A stretch of DNA of 64,000 nt from Ancylomarina sp. DW003 (GTDB taxonomy: Bacteria; Bacteroidota; Bacteroidia; Bacteroidales; Marinifilaceae). Shown here in pieces: positions 44,495 through 52,483 of this stretch. Each line of letters begins with the position of its first letter. The first letter of the stretch is position 1. The stretch is from NCBI RefSeq assembly GCF_029029505.1, contig NZ_JAKJSD010000005.1, positions 124,001-188,000 on the forward strand, given 5' to 3'. The position numbers and the translations under genes were made by a program. The notes under the pieces were generated by a model. The model searched no databases. It was not told the origin of the DNA and was given only the letters and a program-made list of their open reading frames with translations.

Positions 44495-46876
44495 ATGAAT
44501 AGAATACTATTATCAGTCATTTTTATCTACCTCTTTCATAATGCCATTGCGCAAGAAAAGGTATTTCCGGGAGCCGATGAGCAAAGCCCGTCCCGAGCCC
44601 AATATTTTTCATGGATCAACAACACCAACGAAGGAACTACTGAGGAACAAACCCTTATCAATCTTGATTTTTTCCAGTGGCTTAATCAGGAGTACGGAAT
44701 GGTTCTTGACATTTACGCTTTCGACGCGGGTGCTATCGATGGCAAACGATTTTACGGCGATATGCGTTCCGAACGTTTTAAAAAACAATTTCCCAATGGC
44801 TTCGATCCCCTTTACGAAAAAGCAAAAGCCATTAACACACGATTAGGTGTTTGGGGTGGTCCCGATGGTTTTGGAGATACCGAAGCTGAAAAGCAAGCCC
44901 GAATTGATCAGATGGTCAGCCTTTGTAAAGACTATGAGTTTGCCCTGTTTAAATTCGATGCCGTTTGTGGTCCTTTACGTCCTGAAAAGGAAGATGCCTT
45001 TATCGAAATGATGAAAGCCTGTCGCCAATACAGCCCCGACCTGATTTTGCTAAATCATCGCCTTGGCTTAAAGAAAAGCAAGCCCTATGCCACTACCTTT
45101 CTGTGGGGTGGTCAGGAAACTTATATCGATGTGTTTACCACCAACAATACAACAGCACCCCATCACCGCGCCGGAGCTCTCGACAGAGGCTTAGTTCCCG
45201 GGTTAAAAAGATTAACTGAAGATCATGGCGTTTGCATCTCATCCTGTATCGACTATTGGGATGATGATTTGATTATGCAAGCTTTCAACCGCAGCATGAT
45301 ATTGGCTCCTGAAATTTATGGTAACCCCTGGTTACTAAATGATGATGAGTTTGCCAAGCTGGCAAGAATCTATAACATTCATAGAAAATATGGCAAAATT
45401 CTGGTTAATGGGAAAGTATTGGATGAAGATAAATACGGCAAATCAGCTGTCTCGCGAGGAGATGCTGAAACCCGTTTGGTTACCCTATCGAACCTGACTT
45501 GGGAACCAATGACCTATACCATTAAACTGGACGAAGAAATCGGTTTAAGTACTGATAAAAATATTGAACTCAGACAATTCCATCCCACCGAAAAAATAAT
45601 GGGACACTATACAAAAGGAAGCGAAGTTGAAGTGCGTGTAGAGCCTTTCCGCTCCTGCCTCCTATTGGCCAGTTCGCAAACATACGATGAGCCTGGTTTA
45701 GTAGGAACAGACTACCAGATCGTTCGAAACGTTCCCGGTAAATCCGTCTTAATTAAAGTCTTGGGTATGCCCGGCAGCAGTTCAAAGATTCAGCTTACAA
45801 ATGCCGAAGACTACAAAACAGCCAGCCTCAATGGAAAATCGGTAAAGGCCTTAATCAAAGGAAGATCAGTAAAAGTAAACTTCGAAGGTGAGAAACTGAA
45901 AGAAGCGCCTCATCGTAAATTAGCCGAGCTTAAAGAAATTAGAACACCCGAAGATACCGAGGCTTTATACGAAGCCACCTGTTTTGCTGCCGATAATAAC
46001 GCGCTCGAAGTCCGATCGCTTAAACGATCAGGCGCCACAAATATTCCTCAGGTGCAAAAAGCCAGAGATGCCTTCTTCAATCAAGACGTTTTTATAAAAC
46101 GAGGCATATGGGACAAGAACCTCTTTGATGGCGATATGGAAACAGGCTACTGGCCAAGCAGAAAATACAATATCGATCAGAAAATTAAGGGCGGATGCTT
46201 CCGTCTTGACCTGGGTCGTATCACCGATTTGGATCAAATCGTTATTAAAGTGCCTGACGAATTTTCGCTTCAACCTCTTCTGCTTGACGAAGGTAATTAT
46301 GCTGAGGTTTCGTCAGATCTGAAAAAGTGGAAAACTATTACCTATTACGCTGGTGAAGAAATGGTCATCGATATAAATGAACCCATCCGTTACCTGAGAC
46401 TGGGGGCACAACCGGGAAGAATCGTTGAAATTGAAGCGAAGAAAAATGGAAAGATGCTGGACCGTAGCAATTGGACAGCCTCAAACCTCTTTGCACACGC
46501 TAAAAAAATGGAGACACAACAAACATGGCAAGCCAACTTCAAATTGGATGAAATTCCTGAGGGCTCATACCTGTCGATTGCCATCAACGGCAAACACGGT
46601 ACCGAGGGTGCTTATGCTGCTGCAAAGATAGACGGTGAATACCTGGGTTGTCCCGACCGTGCTGTTTCATTCCCATCCAACACCTGGGAGTTTGTGAATT
46701 CGAGACGAGACAGCAATTACACCTATTACCTTCCTCTGGATAAAAGTATGATTGGTAAGAATATCGAGGTGTTTGTGATGGGATACGATAAGGAACATAC
46801 AGACATCAAGCCGGAGGTTTGGATATCAGCAAACCCAACACCCTTTAAAGAACAAATTCTGGAACTAAGCAAATAA
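44495..46876 (+). CDS. Exported glycosidase, clan GH-D-like, with C-terminal discoidin-type domain
   Basis: The 793-residue protein has a signal peptide (LLSVIFIYLFHNAIAQ) and an N-terminal TIM-barrel-like region (about residues 40-320). The strand ending YEFALFKFDAVCG resembles the K-x-D nucleophile motif of GH27/GH36-type enzymes; later conserved-looking segments are LILLNHRLGLK and CISSCIDYWDDDL, which could supply the acid/base Asp. A beta-rich middle and an F5/8-type-C-like region (RLDLGRITDLDQIVIKV) follow. Family membership is inferred. With GH97 and the gal genes next to it, alpha-galactosidase or a related activity is most plausible. Confidence 0.65.
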   Translation: MNRILLSVIFIYLFHNAIAQEKVFPGADEQSPSRAQYFSWINNTNEGTTEEQTLINLDFFQWLNQEYGMVLDIYAFDAGAIDGKRFYGDMRSERFKKQFPNGFDPLYEKAKAINTRLGVWGGPDGFGDTEAEKQARIDQMVSLCKDYEFALFKFDAVCGPLRPEKEDAFIEMMKACRQYSPDLILLNHRLGLKKSKPYATTFLWGGQETYIDVFTTNNTTAPHHRAGALDRGLVPGLKRLTEDHGVCISSCIDYWDDDLIMQAFNRSMILAPEIYGNPWLLNDDEFAKLARIYNIHRKYGKILVNGKVLDEDKYGKSAVSRGDAETRLVTLSNLTWEPMTYTIKLDEEIGLSTDKNIELRQFHPTEKIMGHYTKGSEVEVRVEPFRSCLLLASSQTYDEPGLVGTDYQIVRNVPGKSVLIKVLGMPGSSSKIQLTNAEDYKTASLNGKSVKALIKGRSVKVNFEGEKLKEAPHRKLAELKEIRTPEDTEALYEATCFAADNNALEVRSLKRSGATNIPQVQKARDAFFNQDVFIKRGIWDKNLFDGDMETGYWPSRKYNIDQKIKGGCFRLDLGRITDLDQIVIKVPDEFSLQPLLLDEGNYAEVSSDLKKWKTITYYAGEEMVIDINEPIRYLRLGAQPGRIVEIEAKKNGKMLDRSNWTASNLFAHAKKMETQQTWQANFKLDEIPEGSYLSIAINGKHGTEGAYAAAKIDGEYLGCPDRAVSFPSNTWEFVNSRRDSNYTYYLPLDKSMIGKNIEVFVMGYDKEHTDIKPEVWISANPTPFKEQILELSK

Positions 46877-46983
46877 ATCAGAGAGATTTGGATGTGAAAC
46901 CTGAGACTAATTTACCTGATGTTTTTTATCTGATTACAGTCTCATTTTTCACTTCTGATACCTCACTCCTAAATAAGAACCTT

Positions 46984-48936
46984 ATGAATAAAAAATTAGT
47001 CTGCCTATTAAGCTTCTGCCTGGTGATAAGCCCGGCATTTGCTAAAGATTACAAACTGCAATCGCCCAACAAAAGGATAAGCATCAGCATTCAAACCGGA
47101 AGCAAACTTAGCTTTACTGCCAAACACAATGAGACCCTTCTGATTGCCCCTACGACCATTGGCATGGAACTGGAGGGCGGTACAAGTCTTGGAACCAATC
47201 CAATTGTGAAGCAGAAAAGTCTGAACACCGTCAATCGCAAACTAAGACCTGAAGTTCGTGAGAAGAACGAGATTGTTATTGAAAATTACAATGAGATTAA
47301 ATTGTCCTTCAAACAAAACTTCGACTTGGTATTCAGAGCCTACGATAACGGGATTGCTTACCGTTTCGAAACCCGTTTCCCTGCTGAGATTACCGTGAAA
47401 TCGGAAACCGGTAAGTATCATTTCCCTGACAATAAACTGGTATACTGGCCAAAGGAAAAAAGCTTTCATTCAAACAACCAGGTCTATTACGATTTTACTT
47501 CACTGGGTGAACTATCTTCAAAAGATCTGGGTTCTTTGCCCGTACTTATGACATCGGAAAATGCGCCAAGCATCTTAATTGGTGAAACCGATCTGGAAGA
47601 CTACCCGGGCATGTGGTTCAATGGTGCCGAAGGAAACAGTTTGGTTTCTACCTTCCCTGCTTATCCTGACAAGACAGAACAGATTAAAGACAGAGATGTG
47701 TTTGTAAGAACCCGCATGAATTATATCGCCAAAACAGAAGGTACGAGAACTTTCCCCTGGCGCTATGTGGCTATTGCTGAAAATGATGGTGACTTAATTA
47801 CCAACCAATTATCATGGCTACTGGCTGACGAGAATGTGATTAAAGATCCATCGTGGATTAAACCCGGTAAAATTGCCTGGGACTGGTGGAATGCCAACAA
47901 TATTTACGGGGTCGATTTCCGTGCGGGCATCAACACCGAAACCTATAAGTATTATATCGACTTTGCCGCTGACTATGGTTTGGAATACATCATTATGGAC
48001 GAGGGTTGGTACGAACTGGGCGATTTATTAAAGATTGTACCTGAAATCGACATGGAAGATCTGACTGCTTATGCCAAAGAAAAAGGTGTGGGTATTATCC
48101 TTTGGGTGGTTTGGAAAACGCTTGACGACCAGTTGGAAGTGGCTCTTGATCAATTCCAAAAGTGGGGCATTAAAGGCATTAAAGTCGACTTTATGGATAA
48201 GGATGACCAGTGGATGGTGAACTATTACCACAAAATTGCCCGTGAATCGGCTAAGCGTGAGTTATTGGTTGATTTTCATGGTTCGTACAAGCCAGCCGGA
48301 ATCCGTAGAAAATACCCTAACGTATTGACTCGTGAAGGTGTGAATGGTGGTGAGCAATACAAGTGGAGCATGCGCCAAACGCCTGAACATAACCTGACCA
48401 CGCCTTTCTCGAGAATGGTAGCAGGCCCTATGGATTATACACCCGGAGCCATGCGTAACGCACAAAAGAAAGATTACAAACCTATTTTCGATACACCTAT
48501 GAGTATGGGAACCCGTTGCCACCAGCTGGGCATGTATGTGGTTTACGAAAGCCCTTTGCAGATGCTTTGCGACAACCCATCGAACTACAAGAAGGAGCCT
48601 GAGTGTATGGAGTTTCTTTCGGCTGTTCCTGCCGTTTGGGACGAAACCAAAGTTCTGAATGCTAAAATAGCTGACTACATCACTCTTGCCCGAAGAACAG
48701 GAAAAGAGTGGTATATAGGTGCTATGACCGATTGGGACAAGCGCGAATTAAGCTTTGATCTATCCTTTTTGGCTAAAGGCAAATATAAAATGATCCTGTA
48801 TCGCGACGGTGACAATGCCGACCGTAATGCCATCGATTATAAGAAAGAGATAAAAACAGTTGAATCAACAGATAAGCTGACCATTAAATTAGCCCCTGGT
48901 GGCGGTTGGGTTGCCAGATTGATTCCTATAAATTAG
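46984..48936 (+). CDS. GH97 glycoside hydrolase, probable alpha-galactosidase
   Basis: The 650-residue protein starts at ATG 46984 with a signal peptide (LVCLLSFCLVISPAFA). An N-terminal beta-domain (LQSPNKRISISI) is typical of GH97. The barrel carries KIAWDWWNANNIYGVDF, EYIIMDEGWYE and IKVDFMDKDDQWMVNYY. The Asp in KVDFMD is the position used as nucleophile by retaining GH97 alpha-galactosidases, whereas inverting SusB-type alpha-glucosidases use a Glu base. HGSYKPAGIRRKYPN and LTREGVNGGEQYKW are also present. Galactose release fits the galK/galT/galM genes. A terminator follows. Confidence 0.88.
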   Translation: MNKKLVCLLSFCLVISPAFAKDYKLQSPNKRISISIQTGSKLSFTAKHNETLLIAPTTIGMELEGGTSLGTNPIVKQKSLNTVNRKLRPEVREKNEIVIENYNEIKLSFKQNFDLVFRAYDNGIAYRFETRFPAEITVKSETGKYHFPDNKLVYWPKEKSFHSNNQVYYDFTSLGELSSKDLGSLPVLMTSENAPSILIGETDLEDYPGMWFNGAEGNSLVSTFPAYPDKTEQIKDRDVFVRTRMNYIAKTEGTRTFPWRYVAIAENDGDLITNQLSWLLADENVIKDPSWIKPGKIAWDWWNANNIYGVDFRAGINTETYKYYIDFAADYGLEYIIMDEGWYELGDLLKIVPEIDMEDLTAYAKEKGVGIILWVVWKTLDDQLEVALDQFQKWGIKGIKVDFMDKDDQWMVNYYHKIARESAKRELLVDFHGSYKPAGIRRKYPNVLTREGVNGGEQYKWSMRQTPEHNLTTPFSRMVAGPMDYTPGAMRNAQKKDYKPIFDTPMSMGTRCHQLGMYVVYESPLQMLCDNPSNYKKEPECMEFLSAVPAVWDETKVLNAKIADYITLARRTGKEWYIGAMTDWDKRELSFDLSFLAKGKYKMILYRDGDNADRNAIDYKKEIKTVESTDKLTIKLAPGGGWVARLIPIN

Positions 48937-48967
48937 CCCCTCAGTAAGTAAATATGCAATAAATGAC

Positions 48968-49004
48968 AAATGGAGCTTCCGATAAGAATTGGGAGCTCCA
49001 TTTT
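48968..49004 (+). terminator. Intrinsic terminator of the susC-susD-glycosidase operon
   Basis: AAATGGAGCTTCC pairs with GGGAGCTCCATTT with one mismatch and a 10-base loop, followed by T residues. It begins 31 bases after the GH97 stop. Confidence 0.75.
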
Positions 49005-49014
49005 AAAATCTGAA

Positions 49015-49155
49015 AAGAATCAATTTGGTCCCTTCCCGGGTATCGCACCGGAAACTCAAGCTTTTCCTGATGCTCCCAATCAAGCCAACTTCAATCATGG
49101 ACTAATCCAGCCGGATGAAGCATACCGACATCAAAGCACATCTAAGTTTTATTTT
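49015..49155 (+). pseudogene. C-terminal remnant of a second galM
   Basis: The segment encodes NQFGPFPGIAPETQAFPDAP and on to HGLIQPDEAYRHQ. This closely matches the last 45 residues of the intact GalM at 35071-36078 (NQFGPFSGLALETQGFPDAP, HGLIHPGEIYQHQ). Nothing upstream matches the rest of GalM, and the C-terminal residues have drifted, so it is a non-functional fragment. It sits immediately after the terminator of the glycosidase operon, at the border with the dehalogenase operon. Confidence 0.8.
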
Positions 49156-49199
49156 TATACAATCATCCCAATAAACATCCTCAGTCGGGATCATTATTT

Positions 49200-49301
49200 T
49201 CAAAAGAGATTGGCACTTTGAATCAGAAATACCAGTACAGCCGTTAGCATTAGCCCGTAAAAAAGCAAAGCTGCTATTTGAGTTTGTTTCTTCTTATCCA
49301 T
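49200..49301 (-). CDS. 33-residue single-helix membrane peptide coupled to rdhC
   Basis: An ATG at 49301 opens a 33-codon frame (MDKKKQTQIA) with one hydrophobic helix (about residues 9-27: IAALLFYGLMLTAVLVFLI) and ends with TGA at 49200. The start overlaps the last codons of the rdhC-like gene by 8 bases (ATGGATAA), a typical arrangement for translational coupling. Charged residues at the N-terminus suggest an N-in orientation. No family is recognised; it could be a small subunit of the membrane dehalogenase complex. It is the last gene of the operon. Confidence 0.55.
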   Translation of the reverse strand: MDKKKQTQIAALLFYGLMLTAVLVFLIQSANLF

Positions 49302-50439
49302 CTGATTTCAATATTTTATTTGTGAACCATCGTCTTGCATCGAGAAGAACTTTGAAGCTTGCTCCCACAGGACAGAAATAGTGACAAAAAAAGTCCGAAA
49401 TAAAAAGTGAGCCAATTAAGGCTGCGGGTAGAATATACCACTGCACACCAATTCCTTCCAATGAAAAAAACATGGCGAAAGGTTCGTAGGAAGCCAAAGT
49501 CGGATTTTCGGATATCAGAATTAAAATCAAGGACAAGTACAACAAATATTTAGGCGTGTGAATCAGGAATCGGCTCAGTTTAGGTGCCAGCTTGAAATTA
49601 ATACCCGATATTTTATTCAGAATTATCTGCCCGGCATGAAAAGGACAAACCGTATTGCAATACACATTCCTTCCCAAAACAAGAATGGTGAGTATATTTC
49701 CCAACAAGAGCACATACCAAACAAAATGCTGTCTGATATCGGGCATATAGCCCAAGAGAATTTTGGCAATATGCGATAAGGATACTGAGGCATTCAGTAC
49801 AAAGCCAATCAGAATAAAAGAACTGAAAAGGACTGCATATCTTAGTTTCTTTTTCTTAAACAAAACAGCTACAATACCCAGTATAAAAATCAAAGCAACC
49901 CATAAGTCCTGATAAGCTAGCTGCCATTTAGCCTCAATATCGGGAAGAGGAAAAGAAAACTGATCCGTGGCAAGTTTCCAGGAGGCCTCACGACTAGCCA
50001 AAGCAATCGCATTTGAACTCACTGTTGCTCCCGAAATCGCCTCTACATCTTCCCCAATCAGAAACTTATCATTGAGCTTTTTATCAGGGAATTGTTCAAA
50101 GAATCGCTTGTTGCGAAGCTTGGCCACATAGGCATGAGTCTCGGTATGGTGCATAAGATCCATATCGATAAGCCTCCCCAGGGAATCGGACAGAAGCATC
50201 ACTTTTAGTCGTCCTCCATAGCCCTGCGCCCAACCTTCGGATATATAACCAAGCCATTTGTCGCCACTGTAGACTCTGCTGCCTTTATCAACACGATCGA
50301 TATTATACGTCTCGAATAAAGCCGGTTGGTGCAGTTGCTTTGGTTTAATCACATCGGCCTGACCGATATAAAAAGCAATCAACAGGCTCGCAAAGGCAAA
50401 CCCGTTGATTATTGATTTCTTCATATTAATTGCCAGCAT
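49294..50439 (-). CDS. rdhC: RdhC/NosR-like membrane protein with FMN-binding and Fe-S motifs
   Basis: The 381-residue protein has one N-terminal helix, then a periplasmic FMN-binding domain whose covalent flavin motif is visible as EAISGATVSSNAI (Thr is the expected attachment site). About five helices follow, and two cytoplasmic cysteine motifs, CNTVCPFHAG and CHYFCPVGA, both of the CxxxCP type seen in NosR/NirI/RdhC. It probably moves electrons from the quinol pool or cytoplasm to RdhA, or assists its maturation. It starts 3 bases after the rdhB-like stop. An alternative start 15 bases inside (MKKSIING) is possible. Confidence 0.85.
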   Translation of the reverse strand: MLAINMKKSIINGFAFASLLIAFYIGQADVIKPKQLHQPALFETYNIDRVDKGSRVYSGDKWLGYISEGWAQGYGGRLKVMLLSDSLGRLIDMDLMHHTETHAYVAKLRNKRFFEQFPDKKLNDKFLIGEDVEAISGATVSSNAIALASREASWKLATDQFSFPLPDIEAKWQLAYQDLWVALIFILGIVAVLFKKKKLRYAVLFSSFILIGFVLNASVSLSHIAKILLGYMPDIRQHFVWYVLLLGNILTILVLGRNVYCNTVCPFHAGQIILNKISGINFKLAPKLSRFLIHTPKYLLYLSLILILISENPTLASYEPFAMFFSLEGIGVQWYILPAALIGSLFISDFFCHYFCPVGASFKVLLDARRWFTNKILKSDG

Positions 50440-50442
50440 GCC

Positions 50443-50724
50443 CTACTTCTTTTTAAGCGCGACTTTCCTGCCAAATAGGAGTAAAAGAATAGAAGGGATT
50501 CCAAATACAACCAATCCCATACTGGCAGCCCGGGGCACCCCCTCAAGAACTGAACTAACCGACCAAGCCAGACAGAAGATGAATAAAAAGCCTCCCAGTC
50601 CGAGCAAAGACCAGCTTAGCGCATTAAAATTAATCTGCTTGTGATATTTATATAAGCCCACTACAAAGAGGCATGAAAGTACGCCCAGCAGGTAAAATAA
50701 TATTTCTGTTCCAGTAAAAACCAT
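50443..50724 (-). CDS. rdhB: RdhB-like membrane anchor of the reductive dehalogenase
   Basis: The 93-residue protein has three hydrophobic helices (about residues 7-24, 34-54 and 66-84). The loop before the last helix reads SSVLEGVPRAASMG, which resembles the conserved E-x-x-[QR]-A-A element of RdhB anchors that hold RdhA to the outer face of the membrane. It lies 16 bases after rdhA and 3 bases before the rdhC-like gene. Length, position and motif together support the call, although RdhB sequences diverge strongly. Confidence 0.8.
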   Translation of the reverse strand: MVFTGTEILFYLLGVLSCLFVVGLYKYHKQINFNALSWSLLGLGGFLFIFCLAWSVSSVLEGVPRAASMGLVVFGIPSILLLLFGRKVALKKK

Positions 50725-50740
50725 TGTTTATAATTTTAGA

Positions 50741-52147
50741 TTAATGACCATTGTAACGTCTTCCTTTCGCATCGAAAAATTGATCAATCTTCTCAGGATT
50801 GTCTATATCTCCGTAACCGAATGCTTTATCCATTTCGCGCATAAAATCGTGAACAGGCCCCGGCATGGCAGCCGTAATTTTATCAACCAAACGGTGATGC
50901 CAAAAGTCAGGTTTGTTATATGGACAGGAAGCTATGCAGGAACCACAATCGCTACCCGTTTCGCCCCAAACATTGAAGCATTTGCGTGCATTCATATAAT
51001 ATTTCTTCACGCCTTTTGCATTGAACCAGGCATTCTCATAATCGGGTTCAAAACTTGGTTCGGTATCGTAAGTAATAGCCTGACCGGGGCAAGCATCGGC
51101 ACAACGTTTGCAATTCTTACAAAAGTCCATTGCACCAAACTCAACAGGCTTGTCGTATTCAACAAAATCAAAATCGGTATACACTTTAGCCAGACGCACA
51201 CGTGGCCCATACTTGTAAGTAATTAATGTTCCCATTCTCGAACCTTCACCCAAGCCCGCAGCAATTGCATAAGGCACACTCAAACCCGTATCGTTCCCAG
51301 CCGGAACAGCTTGATAACCTAATTCTTTAAGAAAAACGGAGACCTGATGTGCTACCTTTGTCATAGCAGAATACTCGGCACCTACAGTTGCACCTTCTAT
51401 CATACTTGGTGCTGCCGACACGGCTTCGTAGTCCATTTCAAAGGCCATTACAATCACACTCTTAGGTTCAAAGGGAAATTTCTCCCATCCGTAAACCGCC
51501 TCATCCATCCTACCACTCATAACAGCAGCCGGATCGATATGTTCCGAATAGTCCCAACGGGTATCGCGTTTGCTTATGCCTATTAAATCGGCACCATACA
51601 AACGAGCCGTTCTCTTGATGATATTAGCCGCATCCGCTTTAGATTGAAACTTGTATTGGGGTCTGGCTTTGTGCTCGCCACCTTCGGGGCTATGTCCGCT
51701 TTTCGTATCTGATTGATTCCAACTTAGAATACCTGTGTTGGGAACGCCAAAACAAGACAAAGGAGAACTTGAATGATGCAAGGCCCACCCCCCGGCATTC
51801 ATAGCCTGTGCCAGCTGATCGTAACCGGGCTTTGTATTATGTCTTTCGCTTGTAAACATTTGTCCGGCCTTAACCACTTCTTCATCTTCGGGATGAAAGC
51901 CCAAAAGAGAGCCCGTAAAAATAATGTCTCTGGTGCTATGCTGTTTGTAATCATCCCTTACTTCAGCCGGAAATTCATCATGCGTCTTAATACTATTTCC
52001 TCCTGTTTTTTCATCAATCTTTTTGGCTAAGCCTTCTTTGGCTTTAGCAGGAATAGCAATGGCACCAATAGCGGCACCTGCAGCTCCCAATTTCAGAAAA
52101 TTCCTTCTATTAATTGCGGAGGGATCTTTAGCCTTCTTTGTAATCAT
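50741..52147 (-). CDS. rdhA: Reductive dehalogenase catalytic subunit (Tat-exported, corrinoid and 2x[4Fe-4S])
   Basis: The 468-residue protein starts with a twin-arginine signal (NRRNFLKLGAAGAAIGAIA). The dehalogenase domain includes GSRMGTLITYKYGPRVRLAK. Two ferredoxin-like clusters follow: FGAMDFCKNCKRCADACPG and CFNVWGETGSDCGSCIASCP. These three blocks are diagnostic of respiratory RdhA rather than of the related queuosine enzyme QueG, which is cytosolic and lacks the Tat signal. The enzyme would use a corrinoid to remove halogens from organic compounds outside the cytoplasmic membrane. The rdhB, rdhC and 33-residue genes follow. The natural substrate is unknown; marine bromophenols are a guess. 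Confidence 0.93.
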   Translation of the reverse strand: MITKKAKDPSAINRRNFLKLGAAGAAIGAIAIPAKAKEGLAKKIDEKTGGNSIKTHDEFPAEVRDDYKQHSTRDIIFTGSLLGFHPEDEEVVKAGQMFTSERHNTKPGYDQLAQAMNAGGWALHHSSSPLSCFGVPNTGILSWNQSDTKSGHSPEGGEHKARPQYKFQSKADAANIIKRTARLYGADLIGISKRDTRWDYSEHIDPAAVMSGRMDEAVYGWEKFPFEPKSVIVMAFEMDYEAVSAAPSMIEGATVGAEYSAMTKVAHQVSVFLKELGYQAVPAGNDTGLSVPYAIAAGLGEGSRMGTLITYKYGPRVRLAKVYTDFDFVEYDKPVEFGAMDFCKNCKRCADACPGQAITYDTEPSFEPDYENAWFNAKGVKKYYMNARKCFNVWGETGSDCGSCIASCPYNKPDFWHHRLVDKITAAMPGPVHDFMREMDKAFGYGDIDNPEKIDQFFDAKGRRYNGH

Positions 52148-52483
52148 CTTGTTTTGTCGTTTGATTGGTTTGTTTGGAGTTTAAACCTAGCCAATGAGGG
52201 TATCAAAATCGACGTGACAGAATATTTGAACGTGCGAAATAAATGGCAGAACCTATAAAGAACTCATACACAAATACAAACTATAAGTGGAATGAATGCG
52301 TAAACTTTCTGATCTTACTTTCAAATGCACCCTTTCGTCTACCGACACTTTCCCTCTTAGGGAAAGATCCAGTATAAACTTTCAGAATAATAATTCAAAG
52401 CTTAGTTTTATTCTCTCTCCTTCCAGGGGAGATGTCCGAAGGACAGAGGGGTGTTAATTACCATCTATTCATCAAAGAAGAAT
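52148..52483. other. Upstream region of the rdh operon with inverted repeats
   Basis: The 336 bases hold two repeat-like elements. CTTTCCCT/AGGGAAAG forms a hairpin at 52348-52366. A CTCC/GGAG-rich element with a TGTCCGAAGGACA hairpin lies at 52411-52454. They look like dispersed intergenic repeats. The rdh promoter must lie here, but I cannot point to it with confidence. Confidence 0.45.

Noticed and set aside
46888-46983. Upstream extension of the GH97 gene
   Set aside because: The extra 32 codons start with TTG and precede a clear signal peptide at 46984.
50741-52147. Epoxyqueuosine reductase (QueG) instead of RdhA
   Set aside because: The Tat signal, the RdhA-type cluster contexts and the adjacent RdhB/RdhC-like genes favour a reductive dehalogenase.
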